From contig NZ_JAJJWH010000012.1 in NCBI RefSeq assembly GCF_020907245.1, positions 63,450 to 127,449 on the forward strand: a stretch of DNA of 64,000 nt, in the 5' to 3' direction. Of the stretch, positions 15,420-24,588 are shown piece by piece. The position numbers were made by a program, and so were the translations under genes. The stretch's first letter is position 1. The number at the start of each line of letters is the position of its first letter. The DNA is from Pontibacter harenae. GTDB taxonomy: Bacteria > Bacteroidota > Bacteroidia > Cytophagales > Hymenobacteraceae. Below the pieces are notes generated by a model. The model was given only the letters and a program-made list of their open reading frames with translations, was not told where the DNA came from and made no database searches.

Positions 15420-17501
15420 GTGTCTTCGTTCCGACTGATAACTGCTACATCACCCTGGCTAATTTTGGCTTGTATTGCTGCTGGCATACTTTATGCCTGG
15501 CTGCTGTATAGCAAGCGCACGCCCTGGCCAAAGTCTATCAACTATTGCCTTGCCTTTTTGCGGTTTCTGGTAGTTAGTATCCTGAGCTTCCTGCTGCTGG
15601 GTCCGTTAGTTCGCTACATCAACAACACCTCGCAAGAGCCTACCATTGTTTTTGCGCTTGATAATTCACAGTCTGTTTCGCTTTTTACTGATTCTGTGCA
15701 GCTGCAGCAAACGAAGGAAGGTCTGCGGAACCTTCTTTCTGCTTTGCAGGATAAAGGCTACCATACCGATGTTCGGCTTTTAGCCTCAGAGCAGACACCA
15801 CAAGAAATTTCACAGGTACAGTTTACAGCCCAAACCTCTAACTTAAGCCAATTATTGAAAGACGTTCAGCAAGATTATGCTGATCAGAACCTGGCAGGTG
15901 TGGTATTGCTATCCGATGGCATTGTAAACCAAGGTATGTCCCCTACCTATGCTAACTATAATTTTACTTTGTATCCAGTGGCCGTTGGTGATACCGTACC
16001 CAAAAAAGATGTTATCCTCACGTCGTTGCGCTACAACAAAGTAAACTATAGCGGCAACCGCTTTCCGCTACAAGTAGAGTTGCAACAGGAAGGTTTCGGA
16101 GGCGCTTCTGCAACCATCCTTCTAAAAGAAAACGGCAGAACGATAGACAGGAAAACCGTTAACCTGAAACCAAACCAGCCTGTGCAGCAAGTGCCTTTCC
16201 AGATAATGGCGGGTGGCCTTGGAAAGCGCCATTACGAGGTGCAGGTTGTCCCGCTTCAAGGGGAGTTCACAGAGCTTAATAACACCAAGCATGCTTATAT
16301 AGATATCGTAAAAGGCAAAATAAAGGTGTTGGTGGCTGCCGCGTCACCGCATCCAGATATAAAAGCCTTGCGGGCTGCCATAGAATCGAACGAAAACTAT
16401 GAAACAGATCTTTTTATACCTGGCCTAACTCAGCTAAAGCAGCAGGATTACGATGTGGCGGTGCTGCACCAGTTGCCAGGCAGGGTGTCGGGTGGTGAGG
16501 CAGCCATGAACCTAGTACGCCAGAAAAACCTGCCAGCCTTGTTTATACTTGGTCCTCAAAGCGACCTTGCTGATTTCAATCGACTAGGTGTAGGCATCAC
16601 CGTAAATGCTTCAGGACAGACAGATGAAGTTACCAGCACCACCAACCCTAGCTTCAGCAATTTTCAGCTGCCCGAAGAAGCACTGGAGCGACTACAGCAG
16701 TACCCGCCCGCGCAGGTGCCGTACGGCGACTATCGTTTAGCCCCTAACACACAAGCTGTTTTATACCAGCAGGTGGGCCGCGTGCGCACGAATAAACCGC
16801 TGTTGGCTGTACAAACTGCTGGCGATAATCGCAATGCAACGCTCCTGGCCTCTGGCACCTGGCAGTGGCGCATTACCGAGGCCGCCAACCATGAGCAGCC
16901 AGCCGTATATGATAAACTCATCACAAATCTGATTCAGTTACTGAGCGCACCACGAAACAAGAAGCGCCTGAATGTATATCCATCCCAGGAAGAGTATACC
17001 AGTGCCGAAGAGATACGCTTTGTGTCTGAGACGTATAACGAGGCGCTTGAGCCAATTTATGGGCAAAACATAAGCTTAAAAATTGCAGGCGAAGACAGCA
17101 TCAGCAGAAACTTTAACTTTGCTAATGGTGAGAACCAGACGGGGGTAAACATCGGCAGCTTGCCTGGCGGGCGTTATACCTATACTGCCTCCGCCAGAAT
17201 TGATGGACGCTTACAGCAGGATAAAGGAGAATTTGTGGTAGAGGAGCTACAATTGGAGGCATTAAATGCAGTGGCCGACCACAACCTGCTTTTCCAGCTG
17301 GCAAACAACACGGGCTCTAAGCTATACTTCCCAAACCAGTTGCAGCAGCTACAGGAGGATGTACTAAACGCAGAGCACAAGAGTGTAATCTATAGTTCAG
17401 AAGAACTGAGCGACCTGGTGGATATGAAATGGCTGTTCTTCCTGATTCTGGGCCTGATCTGTATTGAATGGTCTGTGCGGAAGTATAATGGGAGTTATTA
17501 G
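15420..17501 (+). CDS. Membrane protein with von Willebrand factor A-like domain
   Basis: The 693-residue product has two N-terminal membrane helices (about 12-30 and 40-62), a large extracytoplasmic part and one C-terminal helix (about 671-687, MKWLFFLILGLICIEW). Residues about 75-190 look like a VWA fold: FALDNSQSVSLF contains the MIDAS DxSxS and VVLLSDGIVNQG the next conserved Asp. The middle holds Ig-like and glutamine-amidotransferase-like segments often seen in such Bacteroidota proteins. The start is a GTG at 15420; no ATG fits. The family is unassigned in function; it may be a scaffold in a membrane complex. No BatA/BatB or MoxR gene lies beside it. Confidence 0.82.
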   Translation: MSSFRLITATSPWLILACIAAGILYAWLLYSKRTPWPKSINYCLAFLRFLVVSILSFLLLGPLVRYINNTSQEPTIVFALDNSQSVSLFTDSVQLQQTKEGLRNLLSALQDKGYHTDVRLLASEQTPQEISQVQFTAQTSNLSQLLKDVQQDYADQNLAGVVLLSDGIVNQGMSPTYANYNFTLYPVAVGDTVPKKDVILTSLRYNKVNYSGNRFPLQVELQQEGFGGASATILLKENGRTIDRKTVNLKPNQPVQQVPFQIMAGGLGKRHYEVQVVPLQGEFTELNNTKHAYIDIVKGKIKVLVAAASPHPDIKALRAAIESNENYETDLFIPGLTQLKQQDYDVAVLHQLPGRVSGGEAAMNLVRQKNLPALFILGPQSDLADFNRLGVGITVNASGQTDEVTSTTNPSFSNFQLPEEALERLQQYPPAQVPYGDYRLAPNTQAVLYQQVGRVRTNKPLLAVQTAGDNRNATLLASGTWQWRITEAANHEQPAVYDKLITNLIQLLSAPRNKKRLNVYPSQEEYTSAEEIRFVSETYNEALEPIYGQNISLKIAGEDSISRNFNFANGENQTGVNIGSLPGGRYTYTASARIDGRLQQDKGEFVVEELQLEALNAVADHNLLFQLANNTGSKLYFPNQLQQLQEDVLNAEHKSVIYSSEELSDLVDMKWLFFLILGLICIEWSVRKYNGSY

Positions 17502-17600
17502 ATCACAGCTCAAGTAAAAACACTTTTGCCGAACCAGCTTCAACAGAAAACAGCATTTTGCTAACTTAGCTTCCGAAACTTATTTTCAGTATATCTATAA

Positions 17601-18818
17601 ATGAAAGCATTTCAGAAGCTTCCGCTTTTTCTTCTATTCTTACTCCTTACTCACACTGTTTCTGCCCAGGTTGTAAAGGAACTGCAGCAGTGGTTGGCGC
17701 TAGAGCGAGAAGCAAGACCTGCTTTAGCCGATCAGCCTTTCGCCACCAAATCCATCAGCAAAAAAGAGGCGCAACAAGCTATGCTTTTGCTTACCCAAGA
17801 CAGAGATAAATACATCAGGGAAAATTGGGCGGATGATTGGCAAAATAAAACCTTTACCGACGACACCTATACTTTCAAATTTGATTATAAAACCTTTGGT
17901 GAGAAACCTGCTGATGGCCATAGTTTATACATTTCGCTGCACGGCGGTGGAGGCACCACCAAAGAAGTTAACGACCAGCAGTGGCGCAACCAGATTGGTT
18001 TGTACCAACCCGCCGAAGGCATATATGTAGCACCGCGCGCGCCCACAGATTCGTGGAATATGTGGCACCAGGAGCACATTGACCATTTTTTGGAAAAGCT
18101 TATACAAGCCGCTGTGGTGTTTGAAGATGTTAACCCGAACAAGGTATACATAATGGGTTACTCGGCTGGCGGCGACGGTACTTTTCAGCTGGCCCCGCGC
18201 ATGGCAGACCACTGGGCTGCCGCTGCTATGATGGCTGGTCACCCAGGCGATGCCAGTGCTGCCAACCTCCGCAACATTGGCTTTACAATACACATGGGAG
18301 GAAAAGACGCAGCTTACAAGCGCAACGAGCTGGCACAGGTGTGGGAAGGTTTACTAGATAGCCTGAAAGCCAGCGATCCCAAAGGTTATGCGCACGAGGT
18401 ACAGATACACGAAAACCTGCCACACTGGATGAACCGACGAGACACTGTGGCTGTCCCCTGGATGGCCAAATTCACCAGAAATCCGCTTCCTGAAAAAGTA
18501 GTGTGGCAGCAAGACGATGTACTGAAGGAAAGTTTCTACTGGTTAGCCGTACCCCAGTCTGCTATGGAACGAGGCAAAAAACTAACCGCCACCCATCAGC
18601 TTGGTGAAATCAACATACTAGAAAGCGACTACGATACTGTGCTCATCAACCTGAACGACACAATGCTTGACCTTAACAAGAAGCTGACAGTGAAGTACCA
18701 GGGAAAAGAGATATTTAAGGGCAAAGTTAAAAGAAGCATCCTCCCAATCTGGCAATCGTTAGAGGCCAAAGGCGACAAGTACCTGCTGTTCAGCGCACAG
18801 CTTAAGGTTGTTAATTGA
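17601..18818 (+). CDS. Secreted alpha/beta hydrolase, PHB-depolymerase/esterase type
   Basis: The 405-residue protein starts with a signal peptide (MKAFQKLPLFLLFLLLTHTVSAQ). The hydrolase core runs from about residue 105 to 290: LYISLHGGGGTT (oxyanion-hole region), VYIMGYSAGGDGTFQLAPRM with the nucleophile Ser in GYSAG, MGGKDAAYKRN with the likely Asp, and HENLPHWMNRRDT with the likely His. The C-terminal 90 residues form a beta-rich domain (INILESDYDTVLINLNDTML). The substrate is unknown. It stands between a VWA membrane protein and a pseudouridine synthase gene with no functional link. Confidence 0.85.
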   Translation: MKAFQKLPLFLLFLLLTHTVSAQVVKELQQWLALEREARPALADQPFATKSISKKEAQQAMLLLTQDRDKYIRENWADDWQNKTFTDDTYTFKFDYKTFGEKPADGHSLYISLHGGGGTTKEVNDQQWRNQIGLYQPAEGIYVAPRAPTDSWNMWHQEHIDHFLEKLIQAAVVFEDVNPNKVYIMGYSAGGDGTFQLAPRMADHWAAAAMMAGHPGDASAANLRNIGFTIHMGGKDAAYKRNELAQVWEGLLDSLKASDPKGYAHEVQIHENLPHWMNRRDTVAVPWMAKFTRNPLPEKVVWQQDDVLKESFYWLAVPQSAMERGKKLTATHQLGEINILESDYDTVLINLNDTMLDLNKKLTVKYQGKEIFKGKVKRSILPIWQSLEAKGDKYLLFSAQLKVVN

Positions 18819-18921
18819 AAGCATGTAGTGCAATCTGAAAACCATTTGGTTAATTAACTCAAACTGCAAAACCCCAAAGAGCTCTCATTTATAATTCAGC
18901 ATTCAAAATTCATTATTCAAT

Positions 18922-19536
18922 TTGACTTACATCATCCTAAATAAACCATACGAGGTGCTCACGCAGTTTACAGACGAGACAGGCCGTGCCACCTTGAAAG
19001 ACTATGTGAAAGTGCCCAATATTTACCCCGTCGGTCGCCTCGACTACGACAGCGAAGGACTTGTTTTGCTGACCGATGACAAAGCGCTGCAGCACCGCCT
19101 CTCCGATCCGAAGTTCAAGATTGAGAAGACTTATTGGGTGCAGGTAGATGGCATACCTACAGATGAAGCACTAGAAGAATTGCGCCGTGGGGTGTACATC
19201 AAAAACATAAAAACAGCCCCTGCCAAGGTACGGCTGCTGCCAGAAGAGCCACAGGTTTGGGAGCGTTCCAAACCGATCCGTTTCCGCAAAAACATACCTG
19301 TTTCATGGGTCGAGATCAAGATATCGCAGGGTATGAACCGACAGGTGCGCCGCATGACAGCTGCAGCGGGCTACCCCACGCTCCGACTTATCCGCCCCGC
19401 TATCGGGCCGCTTACTTTAGCAGCATTACAACCTGGCGAGTACAGAGAACTTACCCCAGATGAAGTAGCTAAGTTAAAGGGACTAACTGCAGGAGGAACC
19501 AACAGAAGCTTTGTTGGGAAGAAAAGAAGATTTTAG
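18922..19536 (+). CDS. rluE: 23S rRNA pseudouridine synthase, RluE/RsuA family
   Basis: The 204-residue product matches the single-domain RsuA-type synthases that lack an S4 domain, like RluE. The catalytic Asp sits in PVGRLDYDSEGLVLLTDD, with KTYWVQVDG and ISQGMNRQVRRMTAAAGYPT (family RQVRR motif) further on. The start must be TTG: going upstream in frame there is a stop at 18892-18894 and no ATG or GTG between. A basic C-terminal tail (NRSFVGKKRRF) may help RNA binding. The gene symbol is by family; the exact target uridine is inferred. Confidence 0.88.
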   Translation: MTYIILNKPYEVLTQFTDETGRATLKDYVKVPNIYPVGRLDYDSEGLVLLTDDKALQHRLSDPKFKIEKTYWVQVDGIPTDEALEELRRGVYIKNIKTAPAKVRLLPEEPQVWERSKPIRFRKNIPVSWVEIKISQGMNRQVRRMTAAAGYPTLRLIRPAIGPLTLAALQPGEYRELTPDEVAKLKGLTAGGTNRSFVGKKRRF

Positions 19537-19707
19537 CGGTAGAGGTAAATATTATCAAACCAAAACAGCTTATTAAGTTGCTACAAATTTATTTTCAAGC
19601 CCTTACAACCTTTCCTACCTTTTTGGGGTCATCAGAGCAGAAGGCAATAACAGTAAGCACCATAAAAGCTGCTGCACTTTGTACTAGTAACCATTAAAAC
19701 TATTTGT

Positions 19708-20997
19708 ATGGAAAAGAAGGCTCTACTCCTGTTAAGGTTCATCTTAAGTTTTTTGTTTCTCGTGCCACTTCTGATGCTGAACGCCTGCACAGATGAATGC
19801 GAGACTACTATTACCTATAACGTGCAGGAGCCAGTATACATGATGCGGGCAGCGCTCCGAAATGCTGTACAGGTAAAACCCGCCCGTACACTTACAGAAC
19901 CAGGTAAGATCTATGCAAAGGACCATTTCTTGTTCATCAATGAGATAGACAAAGGCATTCACATCATAGATAATTCAAACCCAAGCTCTCCTCAACCTGT
20001 CAGTTTTATAGAAATACCAGGCAATGTGGACATGGCTGTTAAAGGCAACATCCTTTATGCTGATAGCTACATTGATTTAGTGGCTTTGGATATAAGCAAC
20101 CCACAGGATGTGCAACTGGTGAAACGAATAGAAAATATTTTCCCCACCAATGGCATGCTGGTAAATGATACGGCTAGCGTTTTTGTGGCTTCTTACGAAA
20201 CCAGAACTGTTACACATGCTGTAGAATCTGATTGCAATGGCAATGTGCGTAACCCCTCTCCCGTGTTTAATGATGCAGGCAGTTTCGTTCGCCAGTCTAA
20301 CACGGCAGGCAGACCTGGCAATGCAGCTGGCAAAGGAGGGTCCATGGCAAGATTTAGTATCGTAGGAGATCAGCTTTATACCGTCAGTATTTCTGATATG
20401 CAGCTGTTCGATATCAGCAATGCAGCCGAACCACGGGAAGGAGCGAAAATTAGTTTAGGCTGGGGCATAGAAACCATTTTCCCTTACGAAGACAAGCTTT
20501 TTATCGGTTCTACCACAGGTATGCACATCTACGACAACAGCAACCCCACTAGCCCTGTGCACCTATCCAGCTACGCCCACGTCAGAAGCTGCGACCCTGT
20601 AGTAGTGGAAGGTGACTTGGCTTGGGTTACACTCCGCTCTGGCAATGCCTGTGCAGGCTTCACAAACCAACTGGATGTCATTAACATAAGCAACCCAAGA
20701 AACCCACAGCTGGTAAAAACTTACCCTATGCAGAACCCACACGGTTTAGGTATTGATAACTCAGCCTTATTTCTGTGCGAGGGCGAGTACGGTTTAAAAG
20801 TTTTCGATGTGAAAGACCACCTGAAGGTAAGTGAAAATCTAAAAGCGCATATGAAGGAGCATGATGCTTACGATGTCATTCCGTTAGGAAATACGTTGCT
20901 TATGATTGGTAAAGATGGCTTATACCAGTATGATTACAGTGATCTTAACCAAATAAAGCTCCTCAGCAAAATTCCTGTCATACGCCAAATCAGCTAA
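19708..20997 (+). CDS. LVIVD-repeat lipoprotein
   Basis: The 429 residues begin with a signal peptide and a lipobox-like MLNAC. The rest is a beta-propeller-like repeat with the LVIVD pattern: GIHIIDNSNPSSPQPVSFIE, DLVALDISNPQDVQLVKRIE, QLFDISNAAEPREG, MHIYDNSNPTSPVHLSSY and LDVINISNPRNPQLVKTYP. These repeats form surface-exposed propellers of unknown ligand in Bacteroidota. Its stop is immediately followed by the start of the beta-barrel gene (TAAATG), so the two are an operon. Confidence 0.9.
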   Translation: MEKKALLLLRFILSFLFLVPLLMLNACTDECETTITYNVQEPVYMMRAALRNAVQVKPARTLTEPGKIYAKDHFLFINEIDKGIHIIDNSNPSSPQPVSFIEIPGNVDMAVKGNILYADSYIDLVALDISNPQDVQLVKRIENIFPTNGMLVNDTASVFVASYETRTVTHAVESDCNGNVRNPSPVFNDAGSFVRQSNTAGRPGNAAGKGGSMARFSIVGDQLYTVSISDMQLFDISNAAEPREGAKISLGWGIETIFPYEDKLFIGSTTGMHIYDNSNPTSPVHLSSYAHVRSCDPVVVEGDLAWVTLRSGNACAGFTNQLDVINISNPRNPQLVKTYPMQNPHGLGIDNSALFLCEGEYGLKVFDVKDHLKVSENLKAHMKEHDAYDVIPLGNTLLMIGKDGLYQYDYSDLNQIKLLSKIPVIRQIS

Positions 20998-21576
20998 ATG
21001 AAGAAGCTACTACCCCTGCTCATTACCATACTGTTTATAAAAAACGCATTTGCCCAAGATGCTACTACTCTACAAAAATCCGAAGCTACAGGTACATCTC
21101 ATTATAGAGGCATAATAGAATTCGGGTACTTGTACGGTAAAAGCAGTAGCAACGGATTCAACTCATATGCTGCTACTCCTACGGTGCAAGTTTTTAACGG
21201 CTATCAATTCCATAGAGCCTTTGCTTTGGGGGCAACCATAGGAGCCGACTTTTATAACAATGTGTTGATAACTCCCATAGCTTTGGGTATTCGGGGCGAG
21301 CTTCTGAAAACCAGAGTCAGCCCCTTTTACAGCTTAGATGCTGGCTACGGCTCCGCTGCATTTAGCAATGAGGGTAACCAACGAGACAATGAAGGAGGAT
21401 GGATGTTTAGCCCAGCAGTAGGCATGCGCGTAAGTACAGGTACTAGTACAGCCTTTGCATTTAGCATTGGCTACAAAACGCAGCGGGTAAGAACACAAGA
21501 CATCTTCTGGGGTACCACTTTGGAGCAAAAAATAAACTATAAACGCCTCACATTACGCATGGGGTTCATGTTCTAA
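20998..21576 (+). CDS. Outer-membrane beta-barrel-like protein
   Basis: The 192-residue product has a signal peptide (MKKLLPLLITILFIKNAFAQ) and alternating aromatic/hydrophobic strands. The C-terminal strand (YKRLTLRMGFMF) ends in Phe, as outer-membrane barrels do. It resembles small porin-like barrels with about eight strands. It is translationally coupled to the LVIVD lipoprotein and may be its membrane partner. No specific family recognised. Confidence 0.75.
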   Translation: MKKLLPLLITILFIKNAFAQDATTLQKSEATGTSHYRGIIEFGYLYGKSSSNGFNSYAATPTVQVFNGYQFHRAFALGATIGADFYNNVLITPIALGIRGELLKTRVSPFYSLDAGYGSAAFSNEGNQRDNEGGWMFSPAVGMRVSTGTSTAFAFSIGYKTQRVRTQDIFWGTTLEQKINYKRLTLRMGFMF

Positions 21577-21649
21577 AGGACGAAGTATTTTTATTATAAT
21601 CATCAAGTACCTAGGCATGTATTGTACAACGTTCTGTACAAATCTGCAA

Positions 21650-21870
21650 GTCCCTCTGCAACTGGTGAAGTACACTGCTCTCTGCTGGCTTTTCGCCTCG
21701 CCAGCGGGGCCTTACTTTTCTCCTTGATGAGAAAAGTAAGCAAAAGAATCAAGACAATTTTGAACTCGCTGAACGCTCAAACAAAAAATCGTCCTTTTGT
21801 GCACTTGGCAGAAGTTTATTGTCCTATAGCAGGAATAGAAAATCGCACTAATTATAATGATATGAAAGCA
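21650..21870 (+). repeat. Structured intergenic repeat element with two hairpins
   Basis: This 385-base gene-free stretch (21577-21961) carries an 86-codon open frame at 21622-21882, but its residue pattern is not protein-like and lacks a credible start. Two stems are visible: GCTGGC at 21684-21689 with GCCAGC at 21700-21705, and CTTACTTTTCTC at 21711-21722 with GAGAAAAGTAAG at 21729-21740. I recall similar intergenic sequence in other Cytophagales genomes, often mis-annotated as short hypothetical proteins; this is memory, not a search. Most likely a non-coding dispersed repeat. Confidence 0.55.
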
Positions 21871-21900
21871 ACTAAACATTAGCTATACATTATTTAGCTG

Positions 21901-21959
21901 CTTCTCTTTTAAACAGAAAAAGCAGGCTTGCAGCCTGCTTTTTCTGTTTAAAAGAGAAG
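21901..21959. terminator. 28-bp perfect hairpin, bidirectional terminator
   Basis: Arms 21901-21928 and 21932-21959 pair perfectly over 28 bp with a 3-base loop (TGC). The outer part is A/T rich on both sides, so it can act as a terminator in either direction, here for the ThuA gene (minus) and for anything read through the repeat on the plus strand. Confidence 0.85.
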
Positions 21960-21961
21960 TC

Positions 21962-22741
21962 TTATTTCCCCATGGCATATTCAATTCCGCCCCACAGATG
22001 TTTCAGAAACAGAGAATCGCTGTAGCTTTCATGTGTGTGCCCAAGGCCTGTATAGAACGCCTTACCGCCATCAAACTCATGGTACCAAGCTATAGGATGG
22101 TTATCAGCGTTGGCTCCTCCTTTGTAGCTTGTCTCATCCAGCCTCGCCACCACAGTTACGTTAGGGTTTAAGTCCTTGTAGTTGTACCACTCATCGGTAT
22201 GCTCCCATCGGTCGGGCAAGTGGCTGGTAGAAGCATGGCTTTTATCTACTACATCAATGGCAGCTTTCTGGATTTCAGGGTGGCTTAAAAAGTAAGCTCC
22301 TACCAATTGGTTATACCATGGCCAATCATATTCTGTATCAGCAGCAGCATGTATACCCACGTAGCCACCTCCCCCACGAATATACTCCTCAAAAGCAGTT
22401 TCTTGTTCTGAGTTTAGCACATCTTGTGTAGTGCTCAAGAAAATAACAGCTTTGTAGTTTTTCAGCGTATCTGCCACAAACATTGTAGAATCTTCAGTGG
22501 CTCTAACCTGAACCCCATTTTGCTGCCCCAACCGCTGCAATGCCGCTATACCCTCTTCTATGGATTGATGGCGATAGCCGTTGGTGTTCGAATAGACAAG
22601 TATTCGGTCGGCAGCTGTTGCTTCTGCTTCCGCTGTTCTAGTCGCAGTAGCTTCTCCTCCCTGAGTGGAGGCTTGGTTACAAGCTGAAAAACCGCAGGTG
22701 GCGAAGAGCGCTAAAGCACAGAAAAGGTGATTTTTTTTCAT
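21962..22741 (-). CDS. ThuA-domain lipoprotein
   Basis: I start at ATG 22741 (MKKNHLFCALALFATCGFSAC, 259 residues), which gives a signal peptide with lipobox GFSAC; the upstream ATG adds 21 residues and spoils it. The ThuA-like trehalose-utilisation/glutamine-amidotransferase fold follows: ILVYSNTNGYRHQSIEEGI, VIFLSTTQDVLNSEQETAF, GGGYVGIHAAADTEYDWPWY and IAWYHEFDGGKAFYTGLGHT followed by HESY. In Bacteroidota such proteins are exported and are thought to act in carbohydrate metabolism, but the reaction is not known. No sugar genes lie beside it. Confidence 0.9.
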   Translation of the reverse strand: MKKNHLFCALALFATCGFSACNQASTQGGEATATRTAEAEATAADRILVYSNTNGYRHQSIEEGIAALQRLGQQNGVQVRATEDSTMFVADTLKNYKAVIFLSTTQDVLNSEQETAFEEYIRGGGGYVGIHAAADTEYDWPWYNQLVGAYFLSHPEIQKAAIDVVDKSHASTSHLPDRWEHTDEWYNYKDLNPNVTVVARLDETSYKGGANADNHPIAWYHEFDGGKAFYTGLGHTHESYSDSLFLKHLWGGIEYAMGK

Positions 22742-22928
22742 GATTTTATAGTTAGTCATTAAAGGCAAACCTAAATATAGCCTTTTTAGGGTATAAATTG
22801 GCATTCGCTGGCCTTTTTTTGTTTATTGGAATACTAGTTGCTGTTAACAAATGAGGAATGAAATAATAAAAGCCTTCCCTTTGCATCCTATAGCACATTT
22901 ACTAGCCAGCGCCAATTCATCTGTTCTT

Positions 22929-24305
22929 CTAATTTTTTATTTCTGAAGCGTTTGTACTTAAGCGTTTAGACCAAGGCCACCCATCAGCCTCTGGCCTGGG
23001 AGTAACCCAGAGCTTAGCACCCCAGGCATAAGACACATCAGCCAAATTTACAGATTCGTCCACAATGGAATGGCGAGGATACCCGTTTAAACTTAGACTG
23101 GAATGGGCATATACCTCTGGGTTATCAATTCCTTTTTGCTGATACTCTTCCTTAAGAACCTGTGCAAACTGCCAGATCATATCGGGGTGTTTTGCCAGTT
23201 CTCTCCGCTGATCTGGCGTTAGATAATCATCTAACCACACCACATGCTCTTCTTGGATTACAGGATCTATTACTCTGTAGTACATAGAGCCAGATTTCGT
23301 GCGCAGCATCATACGCCACGAAAAGCGGTGGCCCTCTTCGGTCCAGTTTACATCGCCTGGTATAAAGAAATGTCGCAGCGGAAAGGTCAGTTGAAAGAAA
23401 AGGTAAATCCAGAAGAAGTTAGCAGCCAATTGGCGCTGTGGCATCGGTACCCGTATGTCAGCAATAGCTACAGCCCTAGTATCTATTTTTTGACGAAAGA
23501 ACCACCTGGCTATTTGCTCTGGCGCGAAGAACAATACATTAGCCGCTATCATAAAGTACGGAAACACGCCCACATGAAACACTGCCGAATTGAAGATATG
23601 AAAGGCAAAGGCTACCCAAAAAGCGACCATACGAGTGCGTGGCCACAACAAAGCAAAGCCAATCGTTAAGTCAAACAGAACACCGCCCCAGCACACCAGC
23701 CAGATCATTAAATCGGTATTCAGATAAGGCCCTATCACATAAAAATGGGTTTTATGCGACATCCAGATGCTCATAGATTTTGTTGCCAGCCAATCGGGCT
23801 GTATTTTGGCAATGCCTGCATAAAAGTATACAATCAGGAGCTGCACCCTAAACAGCCACAGCGTCCATTGCGGCGCTACATCAATTTCCAGGTCTGGTTT
23901 CCGCCGCACATCCAACGAGAGCTTGCGGTGGGCAGGCAGTAGTACCATTAAGCCACTGATTAGGAATATCAGGTAATGATGGTTCAGGTAATGCGTTTTC
24001 TCGCAGAAAAAACTGTAGCCGAAAGCCAGGAAGAACAGAAAAGAGGTAATTTTATACCGCCAGCCAACCATAATACAGAAACCCAGCAGCGCCATCAGTA
24101 GGTACAGATACACCATACCGTAGCCAGGCAAAGGTTTTATCCATTCCAGCCCGATGTAGCCGAAGTTATACTTTGTTTCTATATAATGCTCCTGCACCCA
24201 TCCAATAAGCACCGCACCGACTCCTTCGCAAAACATAAGTAAGCCAAAGAGAATTCGAAAGTATATAAGCGGGTAAATTGAGATTGGTTTGAAAAGTTGT
24301 CGCAT
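22929..24305 (-). CDS. HTTM / vitamin-K-dependent gamma-carboxylase-like membrane protein
   Basis: The 458 residues contain about seven membrane helices in the first 300 residues and a soluble C-terminal region. Typical HTTM features are seen: ISIYPLIYFRILFGLLMF at the start, EKTHYLNHHYLIFLISGLM, and VYFYAGIAKIQPDWL, in which the Lys aligns with the active-site Lys of the human carboxylase. The C-terminal segments (VWLDDYLTPDQRRELAKHPD, IWQFAQVLKEEY) match the bacterial homologues. Whether bacterial members carboxylate glutamate is unproven. It lies upstream of the ThuA gene on the same strand with a 124-base or larger gap, so linkage is uncertain. Confidence 0.9.
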   Translation of the reverse strand: MRQLFKPISIYPLIYFRILFGLLMFCEGVGAVLIGWVQEHYIETKYNFGYIGLEWIKPLPGYGMVYLYLLMALLGFCIMVGWRYKITSFLFFLAFGYSFFCEKTHYLNHHYLIFLISGLMVLLPAHRKLSLDVRRKPDLEIDVAPQWTLWLFRVQLLIVYFYAGIAKIQPDWLATKSMSIWMSHKTHFYVIGPYLNTDLMIWLVCWGGVLFDLTIGFALLWPRTRMVAFWVAFAFHIFNSAVFHVGVFPYFMIAANVLFFAPEQIARWFFRQKIDTRAVAIADIRVPMPQRQLAANFFWIYLFFQLTFPLRHFFIPGDVNWTEEGHRFSWRMMLRTKSGSMYYRVIDPVIQEEHVVWLDDYLTPDQRRELAKHPDMIWQFAQVLKEEYQQKGIDNPEVYAHSSLSLNGYPRHSIVDESVNLADVSYAWGAKLWVTPRPEADGWPWSKRLSTNASEIKN

Positions 24306-24588
24306 GCTCTTATCGGATTAGCCTTGCTCCATGAAGGCTTCTATGAATCAGGTAAATTCTATATATAAATATCAGCTTTTCCTATCAACGCTCAAGTTAA
24401 TAAATTAACTAACGACACTATCATTAAAAAATCAGCAAACTTTGCAATCAACAGTACTCATTTACAAGACCTTGCTACTTTAGTAACAAAGATTTCGTAA
24501 GCCTGTTCTCCTTAAATTTATATAAGTAGTTTGCAGTATAGTGAGGCAATAATGTAACTTAGGGCAGTAAAGGAGAAAGGACTGGGAC

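Noticed and set aside
21622..21882. 86-codon open frame that could be called a small protein
   Set aside because: Composition is not protein-like, start is doubtful, and the stretch is dominated by hairpins; treated as a non-coding repeat.
22742..22804. Longer N-terminus for the ThuA protein
   Set aside because: It would place 21 residues ahead of a perfect lipoprotein signal; ATG 22741 is better.
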